Source: Salinicola endophyticus (lineage in GTDB: Bacteria; Pseudomonadota; Gammaproteobacteria; Pseudomonadales; Halomonadaceae). Taken from it: a stretch of 64,000 nucleotides of DNA. The stretch lies in the NCBI RefSeq assembly GCF_003206575.1, contig NZ_PZJO01000006.1, forward strand, positions 1-64,000, written 5' to 3'. Below, piece by piece: positions 19,296-26,656 of this stretch. The notes under the pieces are model-generated. The model was not told where the DNA came from. It saw only the letters and a list, made by a program, of their open reading frames with translations, and searched no databases. A program made the translations under genes and the position numbers. Positions within the stretch are counted from its first letter, which is position 1. The number at the start of each line of letters is the position of its first letter.

Positions 19296-21805
19296 TGAGT
19301 CTCGATACCTCTCGAACCGCACGGCTGGCCGACGCGAGCGACGCCACGCCGCTCACCGAGCCCCAGATCGCGGCGCTGGATCGCGCCTGCGCGCGCATCG
19401 CCCCGAGCTGGCCGCTGGATCGGCTGATCGCGGTGAGCCCCTACTGGACCCAGCGCGGTGAAGATGCCGCCACGGTCTCGGCGCGCCTCTCGGCGCTGGG
19501 CAATGTCCACGGCCTGATGCCGCCGAGCCACTATCTGGCGGCCTGGCAGCGCGGCGAGATCACCGAGGCGCACCTGAGTGAGGCCGCCGCACGGCTCGAC
19601 TACCACGGCGCCTACCGCAATCTACTGGCGGTGGTCGACGAGCTCAGCCGCTTGCCCCACTGGCACAACATCAGTGATCTGATCGATGCCCGTCGTGACC
19701 GTCAGCACCAGATGGCTTGGCGCGACGAGATCACCCATCAGATCAGCCAGTTCTGCGCCGCCTACTATCAGGCGGACGGGCCGCTCAACGCCGAGCGCTT
19801 GAAGGCGCCCAGCGACATGCGGCTCTATCAGCACTGGCGCGAGATGACCCTCAAGGATCGCGGCATCGCCATCCTGATGGGCGAACCGCGGCTGCGGCGC
19901 TACTTCCAGACTCTGCCGGAGAGCGAAGAGGGGCTGTTCCAGGCCGCCATCGCCGAGCTGGATGTGGCCACCGGCCAGCTCGAGAGCTACGCCCAGGCAC
20001 TACTGCTCGATATCAACGGCTGGGCCAGTTGGGTCGCCTATCAGGATTGGCAGCAGGGGCTGGGTGCGTCCCCCCGTGAGGGGCAAGAGGGGACTCAGCA
20101 CGAGGGCCAGTTCGCGGGCCCGCCGTCGGATATGCGCAGCCTGCTGGCGATACGCCTGGCCTGGGAGCTGGTGCTGTGGCGCTATACCCGGGCGGAACAG
20201 CCGGAGCAGGCCGAGCGCCTGAATCGGTTATGGCACGCGGAACTGGTGGCACTGCCATCGCGGATCGAGCACCACCAGCGCGCGCAGCAACCACTGTGGG
20301 TGTGGCAGCTCGCCAGCGAGCTGGCCTATCAGCAGCCGCTGCATCATGCGCTGCGGCAGGCCGCGGGGATCGCCTCCGAACAGGCGCAGACGCCGCGGCT
20401 GCAGGCGGTGTTCTGTATCGATGTGCGCTCGGAACCGATGCGCCGATCACTGGAGCGCCAGAGCCCGGCGATCCAGACCCTGGGCTTTGCCGGCTTCTTC
20501 GGCCTGCCGCTGGCGCACCAGCAGGGTGGCACCGCGCTGGCCCAGCCGCACCTGCCGGGGCTGCTGGCGCCCCAGGTAATGCTCAAGAGCGAACCGAACA
20601 CGGGGACGACACACACCGCGCAACGGCTGAACTGGCAGGCGCGCCTGCAGGAGTGGAGCCGCACGGCGAGTGCCAGCTTCACCGCGGTGGAGGCGGGCGG
20701 GCTGCTCTATGCCGGCAAGCTGCTGCGCCGCTCGCTGGAGGCCAAGGCCCGGCGCCAGCCACTCGCCATGGATACGCTGAGCTGGCACTGGCGCGGCAGC
20801 GGCGAGTCTCTGAGCCTGGCCGACAAGGCCGCGCTCGCCCGCAGCGTGCTGGTGGGCATGGGGCTGACCGAGCACATCGCCTCTCGGGTACTGCTGGTGG
20901 GGCATGGCAGCCACAGCAGCAACAATCCGCACGCTGCGGGGCTCGAGTGTGGCGCCTGCGGCGGCCAGTCCGGGGAAGTCTCGGTACGCGCCCTGGCGCG
21001 GCTGCTCAACGACTCCGCGTTGCGCGAGGCGCTGGCCGAAGACGGGCTGGTCATCCCCCAGGAAACGCGCTTCGTACCGGCGCTGCACCACACCATCACC
21101 GACCGCCTCGAACTGCTGGAGGCCGAGACGGACGCCCAGGTGCTGGGTGAAGAGATGCGCACCTGGCTCCAGCGGGCCGGCGAGCAGGCCCGGCGCGAGC
21201 GCGCCCCGCAGCTCGGCCTCGCGGCCGATACGCCCGAACTCGAGCAGACCCTGGACCGCCGTGGCGCCGACTGGTCGCAGACCCGCCCGGAGTGGGGGCT
21301 GGCCAACAACGCCAGCTTCATCGCCGCCCCGCGGCGCTGCACCGCGCTGCTCGATCTCGCCGGGCGCAGCTTCCTGCACGACTACGACTGGCGCACGGAT
21401 AGCGACTTCGCGCGGCTGGAAGCGATCATGACCGCACCGCTGGTGGTCGCCCACTGGATCAACATGCAATACAACGCCTCGGTCACCGATAACCGCAAGT
21501 TCGGCAGTGGCAACAAGGTGCTGCACAACGTGGTCGGCGGGCATATCGGGGTGTTCGAAGGCAACGGCGGCGATTTACGTATCGGTCTGCCGCTGCAATC
21601 GCTGCATGACGGCGAGCGCTGGCGCCACGAACCGCTGCGCCTGAGCGCCTACCTCGCCGCGCCCCCGGAGGCTATCGCCGAGATCGTCGCGCGCCATGAG
21701 GCGCTGACCTCGCTGACGCACAACGGCTGGCTGCATCTATTCGCGCTGGATGACCAGAGCGGCGAAGTGCTCGCTTACCGTGGCGGGCAGTGGTTCAGTA
21801 GCTAA
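19292..21805 (+). CDS. dabA: Inorganic carbon transporter subunit DabA (DUF2309)
   Basis: An 837-residue peripheral membrane protein that, with DabB, forms an energy-coupled bicarbonate/CO2-accumulating pump. The zinc/active-site residues known from Halothiobacillus DabA (Cys, Asp, His, Cys) can be placed here as C375 and D377 (in FCIDVRSEPMRR), H538 (in VGHGSHSSNN) and C553 (in LECGACGG). The C-x-D spacing and the 15-residue H-to-C spacing are kept, so the enzyme is probably active. Length fits the family. The start is the first of two adjacent ATG codons overlapping dabB. A strong terminator follows 38 bp after the stop. The pump would supply bicarbonate for anaplerotic carboxylation at high pH or low CO2. 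Confidence 0.95.
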   Translation: MMSLDTSRTARLADASDATPLTEPQIAALDRACARIAPSWPLDRLIAVSPYWTQRGEDAATVSARLSALGNVHGLMPPSHYLAAWQRGEITEAHLSEAAARLDYHGAYRNLLAVVDELSRLPHWHNISDLIDARRDRQHQMAWRDEITHQISQFCAAYYQADGPLNAERLKAPSDMRLYQHWREMTLKDRGIAILMGEPRLRRYFQTLPESEEGLFQAAIAELDVATGQLESYAQALLLDINGWASWVAYQDWQQGLGASPREGQEGTQHEGQFAGPPSDMRSLLAIRLAWELVLWRYTRAEQPEQAERLNRLWHAELVALPSRIEHHQRAQQPLWVWQLASELAYQQPLHHALRQAAGIASEQAQTPRLQAVFCIDVRSEPMRRSLERQSPAIQTLGFAGFFGLPLAHQQGGTALAQPHLPGLLAPQVMLKSEPNTGTTHTAQRLNWQARLQEWSRTASASFTAVEAGGLLYAGKLLRRSLEAKARRQPLAMDTLSWHWRGSGESLSLADKAALARSVLVGMGLTEHIASRVLLVGHGSHSSNNPHAAGLECGACGGQSGEVSVRALARLLNDSALREALAEDGLVIPQETRFVPALHHTITDRLELLEAETDAQVLGEEMRTWLQRAGEQARRERAPQLGLAADTPELEQTLDRRGADWSQTRPEWGLANNASFIAAPRRCTALLDLAGRSFLHDYDWRTDSDFARLEAIMTAPLVVAHWINMQYNASVTDNRKFGSGNKVLHNVVGGHIGVFEGNGGDLRIGLPLQSLHDGERWRHEPLRLSAYLAAPPEAIAEIVARHEALTSLTHNGWLHLFALDDQSGEVLAYRGGQWFSS

Positions 21806-21843
21806 CGGTAAGATTTGCCTAGCAAACCCGCTTCATCAGAAAA

Positions 21844-21885
21844 AGCCCCGGGCCAGACCACTGGCTCGGGGCTTTTCTCTTTTTG
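21844..21885 (+). terminator. Rho-independent terminator of the dab operon
   Basis: A 13-base stem AGCCCCGGGCCAG/CTGGCTCGGGGCT (one mismatch) with loop ACCA is followed by TTTCTCTTTTT. It is nearly the same hairpin as the one at 15561. Confidence 0.88.
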
Positions 21886-22071
21886 GGGCGTTTCCACCGC
21901 GCTGGCATCCGCTTGCGTGGTGGAGTTCCCGGGGGCTGAATCCCAGAGCGGCAAACTATGTATCTATTGCGACACACAACGTTTTGCATCTGTCATGGTG
22001 AGTGAATAATCTTGTTGTTCAAGATCTCTTGCGTGGCTAGGTGGAATTGTCTCTTAGCTGAATGCTAGCAC

Positions 22072-22135
22072 TACTGCATGGATGGCAAGCCAGCATCACC
22101 CATGCCCCGGTAGGGGCGGTAGCGTGGCCAGGCAT
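22072..22135. repeat. Dispersed repeat C, copy 2
   Basis: A diverged copy of the element at 13031-13095, sharing TACTGCATGGATGGCA and GGTAGGGGCGGTAGCGT. It lies at the left border of the cassette island. The remaining sequence between the dab terminator and repeat A contains no recognised gene. Confidence 0.7.
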
Positions 22136-22172
22136 TAGGTTCTCTCGGAACGCGGGCTGTAGCGCTTTACCC

Positions 22173-22437
22173 GCATGATGGCCTACACACGATCCATCGG
22201 CCTGGGAGGTCTGCTCTGCGCATCCATACGTTGATGCCCGCGTTGCTGTGTTTCTATACAGCTTCATTGGCTCTGACAAGATGCGCAAGCGCGCGAATTC
22301 GGCATAGGTAGCCGAGCTGTTGTGAGAAACCAGTTTTATCAATGGGTTAGGTAAAAAATGGTGTGCTCAATAATTTTGTTGAGCGTGCTAGCGCGTTCAA
22401 TGCAATAAACGAGCCTGCCGTGTAATCACTGTTAGGC
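22173..22437. repeat. Repeat A, copy 1: conserved leader of the first cassette module
   Basis: About 265 bp from GCATGATGGCC to the GTTAGGC junction. It is repeated with minor changes at 26380-26643. Both copies end with a -10-like box (TGTAAT here, TATAAT in copy 2), then CACT, then a GTT core at which the cassette begins. Inside is a conserved small hairpin (GCTCAA/TTGAGC here, GCTCGA/TTGAGC in copy 2, which keeps pairing). It could be an attI-like or promoter-bearing platform, but no integrase is attached. Open frames inside it look spurious. Confidence 0.75.
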
Positions 22438-22468
22438 GTTACGTCGCAGCTCACATTTGGAGGAGATT

Positions 22469-23083
22469 ATGAACAACGTTGAAATAGTGATTCTGGCAAA
22501 TTCCGTGAAACATCATCAGCACTGTGTTGCTGGAAAATGCACTGCTACTGGCCAGTGGGTGCGGCCGGTCTCGGATGCAAATGGTGCGGAATTGAGTCAC
22601 GCGCAAGCTCAGTGCCAGAACCCACATGGAACTTTCAATGTGAAGCCTTTACAGAAAGTACTTATGGGCTTTTCTACTCATGTTCCCTTGGCGCACCAGC
22701 CAGAAAATTATGTAATAGACGGATCTATGTGGCGGCAAAATTATAGGATCTCAGACGGAGAATTAAACCAGTACCTGGATCAACCTGGCGATATATGGGG
22801 TCATGCAGATCGAGTGCCTCACGCGCTTATTTTATCAGGACAGATTGTAGTTGGACAATCCTTGTATCTAATAGCTGTCGACAATTTGAATTTATACAGA
22901 AATCAGCATGACCGACGAAGAGCATCGTTTTCATATCGCGGCACTGGCTATGATCTCGCTGTTACGGACCCTAACTTTGACAGAATCACTCAAAATAATG
23001 AGGAAGTTAAAGGGATTCTATGTGTGAGCCTTGGCGAAGAGTACCAAGGCGACTGCTTTAAGCTCGTTGCGACTGTATTTTAG
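22469..23083 (+). CDS. Dual OB-domain-like protein, first gene of the large cassette
   Basis: A 204-residue protein starting MNNVEIVILANSVKHHQHCVAGK. The N-terminal KxxxxCVAGK...GQWVRPVSD pattern resembles the dual-OB-containing (DuOB) family often found next to DUF488 genes; this is a recognition by eye. The rest is beta-rich, with a second barrel likely at about residues 110-204 (LILSGQIVVGQSLYLIAVDN, GILCVSLGEEYQGDCFKLVATVF). Such folds often bind nucleic acid or nucleotides. The ATG at 22469 has a GGAGGAG site. The stop is 11 bp before the DUF488 gene, so they form an operon. Codon use is AT-rich compared with the chromosome, indicating foreign origin. Confidence 0.65.
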   Translation: MNNVEIVILANSVKHHQHCVAGKCTATGQWVRPVSDANGAELSHAQAQCQNPHGTFNVKPLQKVLMGFSTHVPLAHQPENYVIDGSMWRQNYRISDGELNQYLDQPGDIWGHADRVPHALILSGQIVVGQSLYLIAVDNLNLYRNQHDRRRASFSYRGTGYDLAVTDPNFDRITQNNEEVKGILCVSLGEEYQGDCFKLVATVF

Positions 23084-23094
23084 CAGGAAGAGCT

Positions 23095-23535
23095 ATGAAA
23101 ATTTATACGATTGGATTTACACAAAAGAATGCGGAAAAGTTCTTTGAATTTCTCAAGGTGTCGCAAGTTAAGACCTTGATTGATGTCCGTCTCAATAATC
23201 TTTCTCAATTGTCTGGGTTTGCAAAAAGGGATGACCTGAAGTTTTTTTTGAAAGAACTTTGTGGTGCTGATTATGTGCATTTGCCAGAGTTGGCACCTAC
23301 AAAAGATATTCTTAACGCATATAAGAAGGGTGATATGCCATGGGGGCGATATGAGGATAAATTCCTTAATCTAATGGCACAGAGAAATATTGAGAAATCA
23401 ATCACCCCATCGCTCCTAGACCATGGGTGTTTGCTGTGCTCCGAACACGAACCGCATTTTTGTCACAGGCGGCTAGTCGTGGAGTATTTAAACGAACACG
23501 CTGAATTGGACCTCAAGGTTAAACATTTATACTGA
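23095..23535 (+). CDS. DUF488 family protein
   Basis: A 146-residue DUF488 protein. It has the N-terminal TIGF strand, DVR (D30-R32), and near the end the conserved Cys pair LLCSEHEPHFCHRRLV (C115, E117, C123, H124, R125) followed by EYL. The pattern of conserved cysteine, histidine and arginine suggests a nucleotide-processing or metal-binding enzyme, but no function has been established for the family. It is coupled to the DUF4326 gene by a TGATG stop/start overlap and follows the dual-OB gene by 11 bp. The trio is a plausible nucleotide-centred conflict module. Confidence 0.88.
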   Translation: MKIYTIGFTQKNAEKFFEFLKVSQVKTLIDVRLNNLSQLSGFAKRDDLKFFLKELCGADYVHLPELAPTKDILNAYKKGDMPWGRYEDKFLNLMAQRNIEKSITPSLLDHGCLLCSEHEPHFCHRRLVVEYLNEHAELDLKVKHLY

Positions 23536-24140
23536 TGAAAAAAGTCCTAGTTCTTTATCCGAAGCTTTTCAATTGCTACCAAAAGTTTCATAGGAAAGTT
23601 GAAAAAATACTCTCTGCCTCAGATGCGGTTGAGTTAATTTATCCATCGGATGATAATGATTTTATCCGGCGCATTTCTGATGAGAGCCAGAAAGTTGGTT
23701 CGACTCAGCGATCTGAGAATTGGAGTGTGAGCAACATAACCCACGCAATTGTTTTCGACGACGGTGAAGAGTTTCCAGAAGAAGTTAAGCTGCTTAAAGA
23801 AAATTCTGTTCCTCTTCGTTTGATAAATATAGCTATTACTCGGGTAATTAATATTAAGCGTGAGCCAGAGTATAAGGGGATAAAAAGCACGCCTGAGTAC
23901 GAGTACATTGGGCGGGGATCGTATTGGGGCAACCCTTATTCAATGTATGAAGATGGTGAAGATAGAGAAGAGGTCATTAGAAAGTACAAGTACGATTTTG
24001 ATTTTGAAAAATTTCCAAATAAGGAGAAAAAAGAGGTTTACAAGCTTGCTGGGAAACGTTTGGGGTGTTTCTGTAAGCCAGATTCGTGTCACGGAGATGT
24101 GTTGGCAGACTTTTTGAATTCATGGGATGACGGTAAGTGA
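23535..24140 (+). CDS. DUF4326 domain protein with N-terminal nucleotide-sensor-like domain
   Basis: A 201-residue protein. The C-terminal half is a DUF4326 domain: YIGRGSYWGNPY (about 124-135), EEVIRKYKYDF, then GKRLGCFCKPDSCHGDVLADFL, with C178, C180, C185 and H186 as likely metal or catalytic residues. The N-terminal ~100 residues start KKVLVLYPKLFNCYQKFHRKVE and look like a Rossmann-type domain, possibly related to the YspA/SLOG group (tentative). It is translationally coupled to the DUF488 gene. The biochemical activity is unknown. Confidence 0.78.
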   Translation: MKKVLVLYPKLFNCYQKFHRKVEKILSASDAVELIYPSDDNDFIRRISDESQKVGSTQRSENWSVSNITHAIVFDDGEEFPEEVKLLKENSVPLRLINIAITRVINIKREPEYKGIKSTPEYEYIGRGSYWGNPYSMYEDGEDREEVIRKYKYDFDFEKFPNKEKKEVYKLAGKRLGCFCKPDSCHGDVLADFLNSWDDGK

Positions 24141-24226
24141 TCTCTTAAGAAAGCGCTGCTGTCGGAAAATTTTCGATGCGCTCAAAGTTTGCCACGGAGC
24201 GCGGCTTCAGACATCAGGAGAGTTGC

Positions 24227-25036
24227 GTGAAGCATCCTAGATTCAAAGGTATTGGCACTTTATATGCTGAAATAGAAAAGTGTGAAAAAGATTTGCTGAA
24301 CAAGGAAAATGAGTTTAAAAGGATGTTTCAGAAGCTAAGTTTCGCAGACCCATCATTGGATGATGTCAATAGGCTTAGGTAGCAGCTGAGGGCTAAAGAG
24401 AAACAGGTTGTAAAAGCCAGGAGGCAGGTTGAACAAAAACAACATCAGAAATCTCGCAAGGTCAATGAACGACAAAGGACTAAGTTTGGAGGCCAAGCTA
24501 AGAAAAAAGAGCGGCTCGCTCTAAATCGAGCAATTAACAAAGAAATTCATGATCAGGAAAATATTTTGTCCCAGTTAAAAGGTTTGAGAATTGAGTTTTC
24601 CCCTGATAAAGAAGAAACAAAATCCGGAGTTGAGTTATTTATTTCCCATGCATCTGAAGATAAAGCAAATTTTGTTAAGCCACCTGCCGATGAGCTAATT
24701 GACTTGGGGGTATCTGTTTGGTATGACGAGTATACATTGCGCATTGGTGATAGTTTGCGCCGCTCAATTGATCAAGGCCTAGCTGAATCTAAGTATGGTC
24801 TAATTGTCCTATCTAAAGCCTTTTTCGAGAAAAGCTGGACTCAATATGAGCTGAATGGTCTGGTGATAAGAGAGATGGAAGGTGGTAAGGTTATATTACC
24901 CATTTGGCACAATATAACTAAGGATGAAATCATGAGGTTAAGCCCATCTTTAGTCGATAAAGTGGCGTTGAACTCAACGATGTTTGCTGTTCGAGAAATA
25001 GCTGGAAAAGTAGCTGATGCTGTGAAAAATACCTAG
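24227..25036 (+). pseudogene. Coiled-coil TIR-domain protein gene interrupted by in-frame TAG
   Basis: One continuous reading frame from a GTG at 24227 (AGGAG 6 bases upstream) to 25036, broken only by TAG at 24380-24382. The flanking codons (NRLR, stop, QLRAKEKQVVKARRQ) continue a charged coiled coil of about 110 residues, and a single CAG-to-TAG change would explain the stop. The C-terminal TIR domain begins GVELFISHASEDKANFV and continues through VWYDEYTLRIGDSLRRSIDQGL to FFEKSWTQYELNGLVIREM. The YEL glutamate is in the position of the catalytic residue of NAD-cleaving TIRs. It could be a dead gene, a phase variant, or rescued by suppression; the 3' TIR part could also be re-initiated. The last codons lie in the attC site. 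Confidence 0.8.
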
Positions 25037-25122
25037 CAAAGTGTTCCAGTTGATCTCGTGTTTCATGAATTTTGGTTTTCAAAGTTGGCGCCAGCACTCG
25101 GCAGCTGAACTTTGTGTTAAGT
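25031..25122 (+). other. attC-like recombination site of the large cassette
   Basis: The R'' box ACCTAGC (25031-25037) is followed by GTTCCAGTTG. At the far end CAGCTGAAC pairs with it if one C is left unpaired, which is the extrahelical-base feature of attC sites. The right core is GTTAAGT (25116-25122), matching GTTRRRY. The site overlaps the stop codon of the TIR gene, as is common for cassettes. The R'' box matches the complement of its cassette start (GTTAGGC at 22431) at 5 of 7 positions. Confidence 0.6.
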
Positions 25123-25150
25123 CATTATTACGGATGATCGTGCATTTTAG

Positions 25151-25507
25151 AGCCTTGAAATATTCCTGCAGAAGATCCCGGGCACCTTTTCTCCGCTCAG
25201 TCACGGATGCTCGTTAGACGGTCAATGGTGGGTTAAGTTTACTATCGATATTGATAATCCGTATTCTTGGAAAGTCGTCCAAGAGTTGGGTCGTATATTG
25301 AATTGCTTGTCATTGAATGAGCGTCTCCCTACGGTATTTAAACCTGTTTCGCCGCCGCCTTACTTGAATGGTGGTCCAAGAGATTTTTTATCTTGGGTAA
25401 TTGAGTGCTCAGACAAAGATTTCAAACCCGGTGCTATTGCCAAATGGCTCGAAGGGCGCATGCCACAACCTGTTGATGATACAACGCAGTGGGAACTGGA
25501 CGAGTAG
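25151..25507 (+). CDS. Cassette-borne hypothetical protein, start codon unclear
   Basis: An open frame of about 118 codons with the body WWVKFTIDIDNPYSWKVV, LGRILNCLSLNERLPTVF and GPRDFLSWVIECSDKDF. It looks like a small protein of a kind often found in integron cassettes; I do not know its function. No ATG or GTG with a ribosome site is visible at the expected N-terminus. Only a TTG at 25286, in the middle of the body, is available, giving 73 residues. The gene may therefore be 5'-damaged or use an unusual start. It occupies its own cassette: core GTTAAGT upstream at 25116 and the R'' box ACCTAAC 5 bp after the stop. Confidence 0.5.
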   Translation, partial: SLEIFLQKIPGTFSPLSHGCSLDGQWWVKFTIDIDNPYSWKVVQELGRILNCLSLNERLPTVFKPVSPPPYLNGGPRDFLSWVIECSDKDFKPGAIAKWLEGRMPQPVDDTTQWELDE

Positions 25508-25511
25508 TGAA

Positions 25512-25589
25512 ACCTAACTAGTGGTTCAAACCGTTCGCTTCGCTCGCTGGGACGCGCTAAAGCCTGTTCCTTAACCAAACTTTATGATT
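25512..25589 (+). other. Degenerate attC-like site
   Basis: The R'' box ACCTAAC (25512-25518) fits RYYYAAC exactly and matches the complement of its cassette start (GTTAAGT) at 6 of 7 positions. TGGTTCAA then pairs with TTAACCA (25572-25578) with one unpaired C. The right core is not a good GTTRRRY match, so the right end has probably decayed or been cut by the insertion of the HIT block. Confidence 0.5.
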
Positions 25590-25648
25590 TCGCGCTTGGC
25601 CACCGGGCGTCTGCTCCCAAGGCGCCATGGTCTATCTTGTCCCTCATT

Positions 25649-26219
25649 GCCAGAGATCGGTGCGTTCACCCCGAGATGAAAGGACCAAACCCTTATGAGC
25701 TGTCTCTTTTGTGACATGGTGGCCGGGCGCGCGCCCTGTCATCGAATTTGGGAGGATGAGCGGCATCTCGCTTTTCTCTCCATCTTCCCCAATACCCGTG
25801 GTTTCAGCGTGGTGATCCCCAAGGCGCATCACGGTAGCTATGCCTTCGAGCAGGAAGACACGGTGCTGCGTGAGCTGATCGTGGCGACCAAGCAGGTGGC
25901 CAGGCGGCTGGATCGGGCGCTGGATGGCGTGGCTCGCTGCGGCATGTTCTTCGAGGGTTACGGCGTCGATCATCTCCACGCCAAGCTATTCCCCATGCAC
26001 GGTACCGGCGCCGATGCGGGCTTCCAGCCGATCGAATCGCGGGTGGACAAATATTTCGAGCACTACGAAGGATATCTCTCCTCTCACGACTACCGGCGAG
26101 CTGACGATGCCGAGTTGGCCCGGCTCGCGGCGTTTATTCGCGAGGTCGACGCAGAGGGCCAATATGAATGAGTCGGCGAGATGTACAGCGCCCGCTGCCG
26201 CGGGTACGGTAGGCTTCCT
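25649..26219 (+). repeat. HIT block, copy 1 (571 bp)
   Basis: It runs from GCCAGAGATCGGT to GCGGGTACGGTAGG and is nearly identical to 28101-28672 along its whole length, including the leader and the trailing sequence after the HIT gene. It marks the right end of the first module. Copy 2 adjoins lemA and ends the second module. Confidence 0.9.
25695..26171 (+). CDS. HIT-family nucleotide hydrolase, copy 1
   Basis: A 158-residue histidine-triad protein. It starts with CLFCDMVAGRAPCHRIWEDE, the typical HIT N-terminus with a CxxC pair. The active-site region VDHLHAKLFPMHG (H93, H95) keeps the first two histidines of the H-x-H-x-H-x-x motif, but the third position is lysine, as in some HIT-like subgroups. 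It is expected to hydrolyse nucleotide phosphoramidates or dinucleotides. The ATG has an upstream AAAGGA site. A near-identical copy lies 2452 bp downstream. GC content is chromosomal, unlike the flanking cassette genes. Confidence 0.9.
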   Translation: MSCLFCDMVAGRAPCHRIWEDERHLAFLSIFPNTRGFSVVIPKAHHGSYAFEQEDTVLRELIVATKQVARRLDRALDGVARCGMFFEGYGVDHLHAKLFPMHGTGADAGFQPIESRVDKYFEHYEGYLSSHDYRRADDAELARLAAFIREVDAEGQYE

Positions 26220-26232
26220 ACGAAAACTGTCT

Positions 26233-26360
26233 GCGCTCGGCAATACGGCGTTAAAAGTCGGTTCAGAGTGCTCATTTACACCCCGTAAACTCCGCCTCTT
26301 CTCCAATTTTTGCCTTAGCTACGCGCCCCGGTCTGGCCTTCGCTCGCTGACTTCTCGTGC
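26233..26360. repeat. Dispersed repeat B, copy 1
   Basis: About 130 bp starting CTGCGCTCGGCAATACGGCGTTAA and containing GCTCATTTACACCCCGTAAACT with CCAATTTTTGCCTT. A related copy lies at 55400-55550 after the oprB gene. It has inverted-repeat character and looks like an intergenic REP-type element. It fills the gap between HIT copy 1 and repeat A copy 2. Confidence 0.7.
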
Positions 26361-26379
26361 AGACCCGTGTGGTGCGCAC

Positions 26380-26643
26380 GCATGATGGCCTTCACACGAT
26401 CTATCAGCTTGGGTGGTCTGCTCTGCGCATCCATACGTTGATGCCTGAGTTTTTGTATTTGTATACAGTGTCATTGGATCTGGCACGATGCGCAAGCATG
26501 CGAATTCGGCATAGGTAGCCGAGCTGTTGTGAGAAACCAGTTTTATCAATGGGTTAGGTAAAAATGGTGTGCTCGATAATATTGTTGAGCGTGCTAGCGC
26601 GTTCAAGTCACTAAGCGAGCGCGCTGTATAATCACTGTTAGCG
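26380..26643. repeat. Repeat A, copy 2: leader of the second cassette module
   Basis: A second copy of the sequence at 22173-22437. A perfect -10-like TATAAT lies at 26627-26632, followed by CACT and the cassette core GTTAGCG (26637-26643). It directly precedes the cassette gene at 26657, so it may supply its promoter. Differences from copy 1 are scattered, suggesting an old duplication. Confidence 0.75.
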
Positions 26644-26656
26644 ACAACGGAGAATC

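Noticed and set aside
22037-22342. Short minus-strand frame within repeats C and A, with a similar one at 26319-26606
   Set aside because: The two share residues only because the DNA repeat is shared; changes do not follow a coding pattern and no ribosome site is present.
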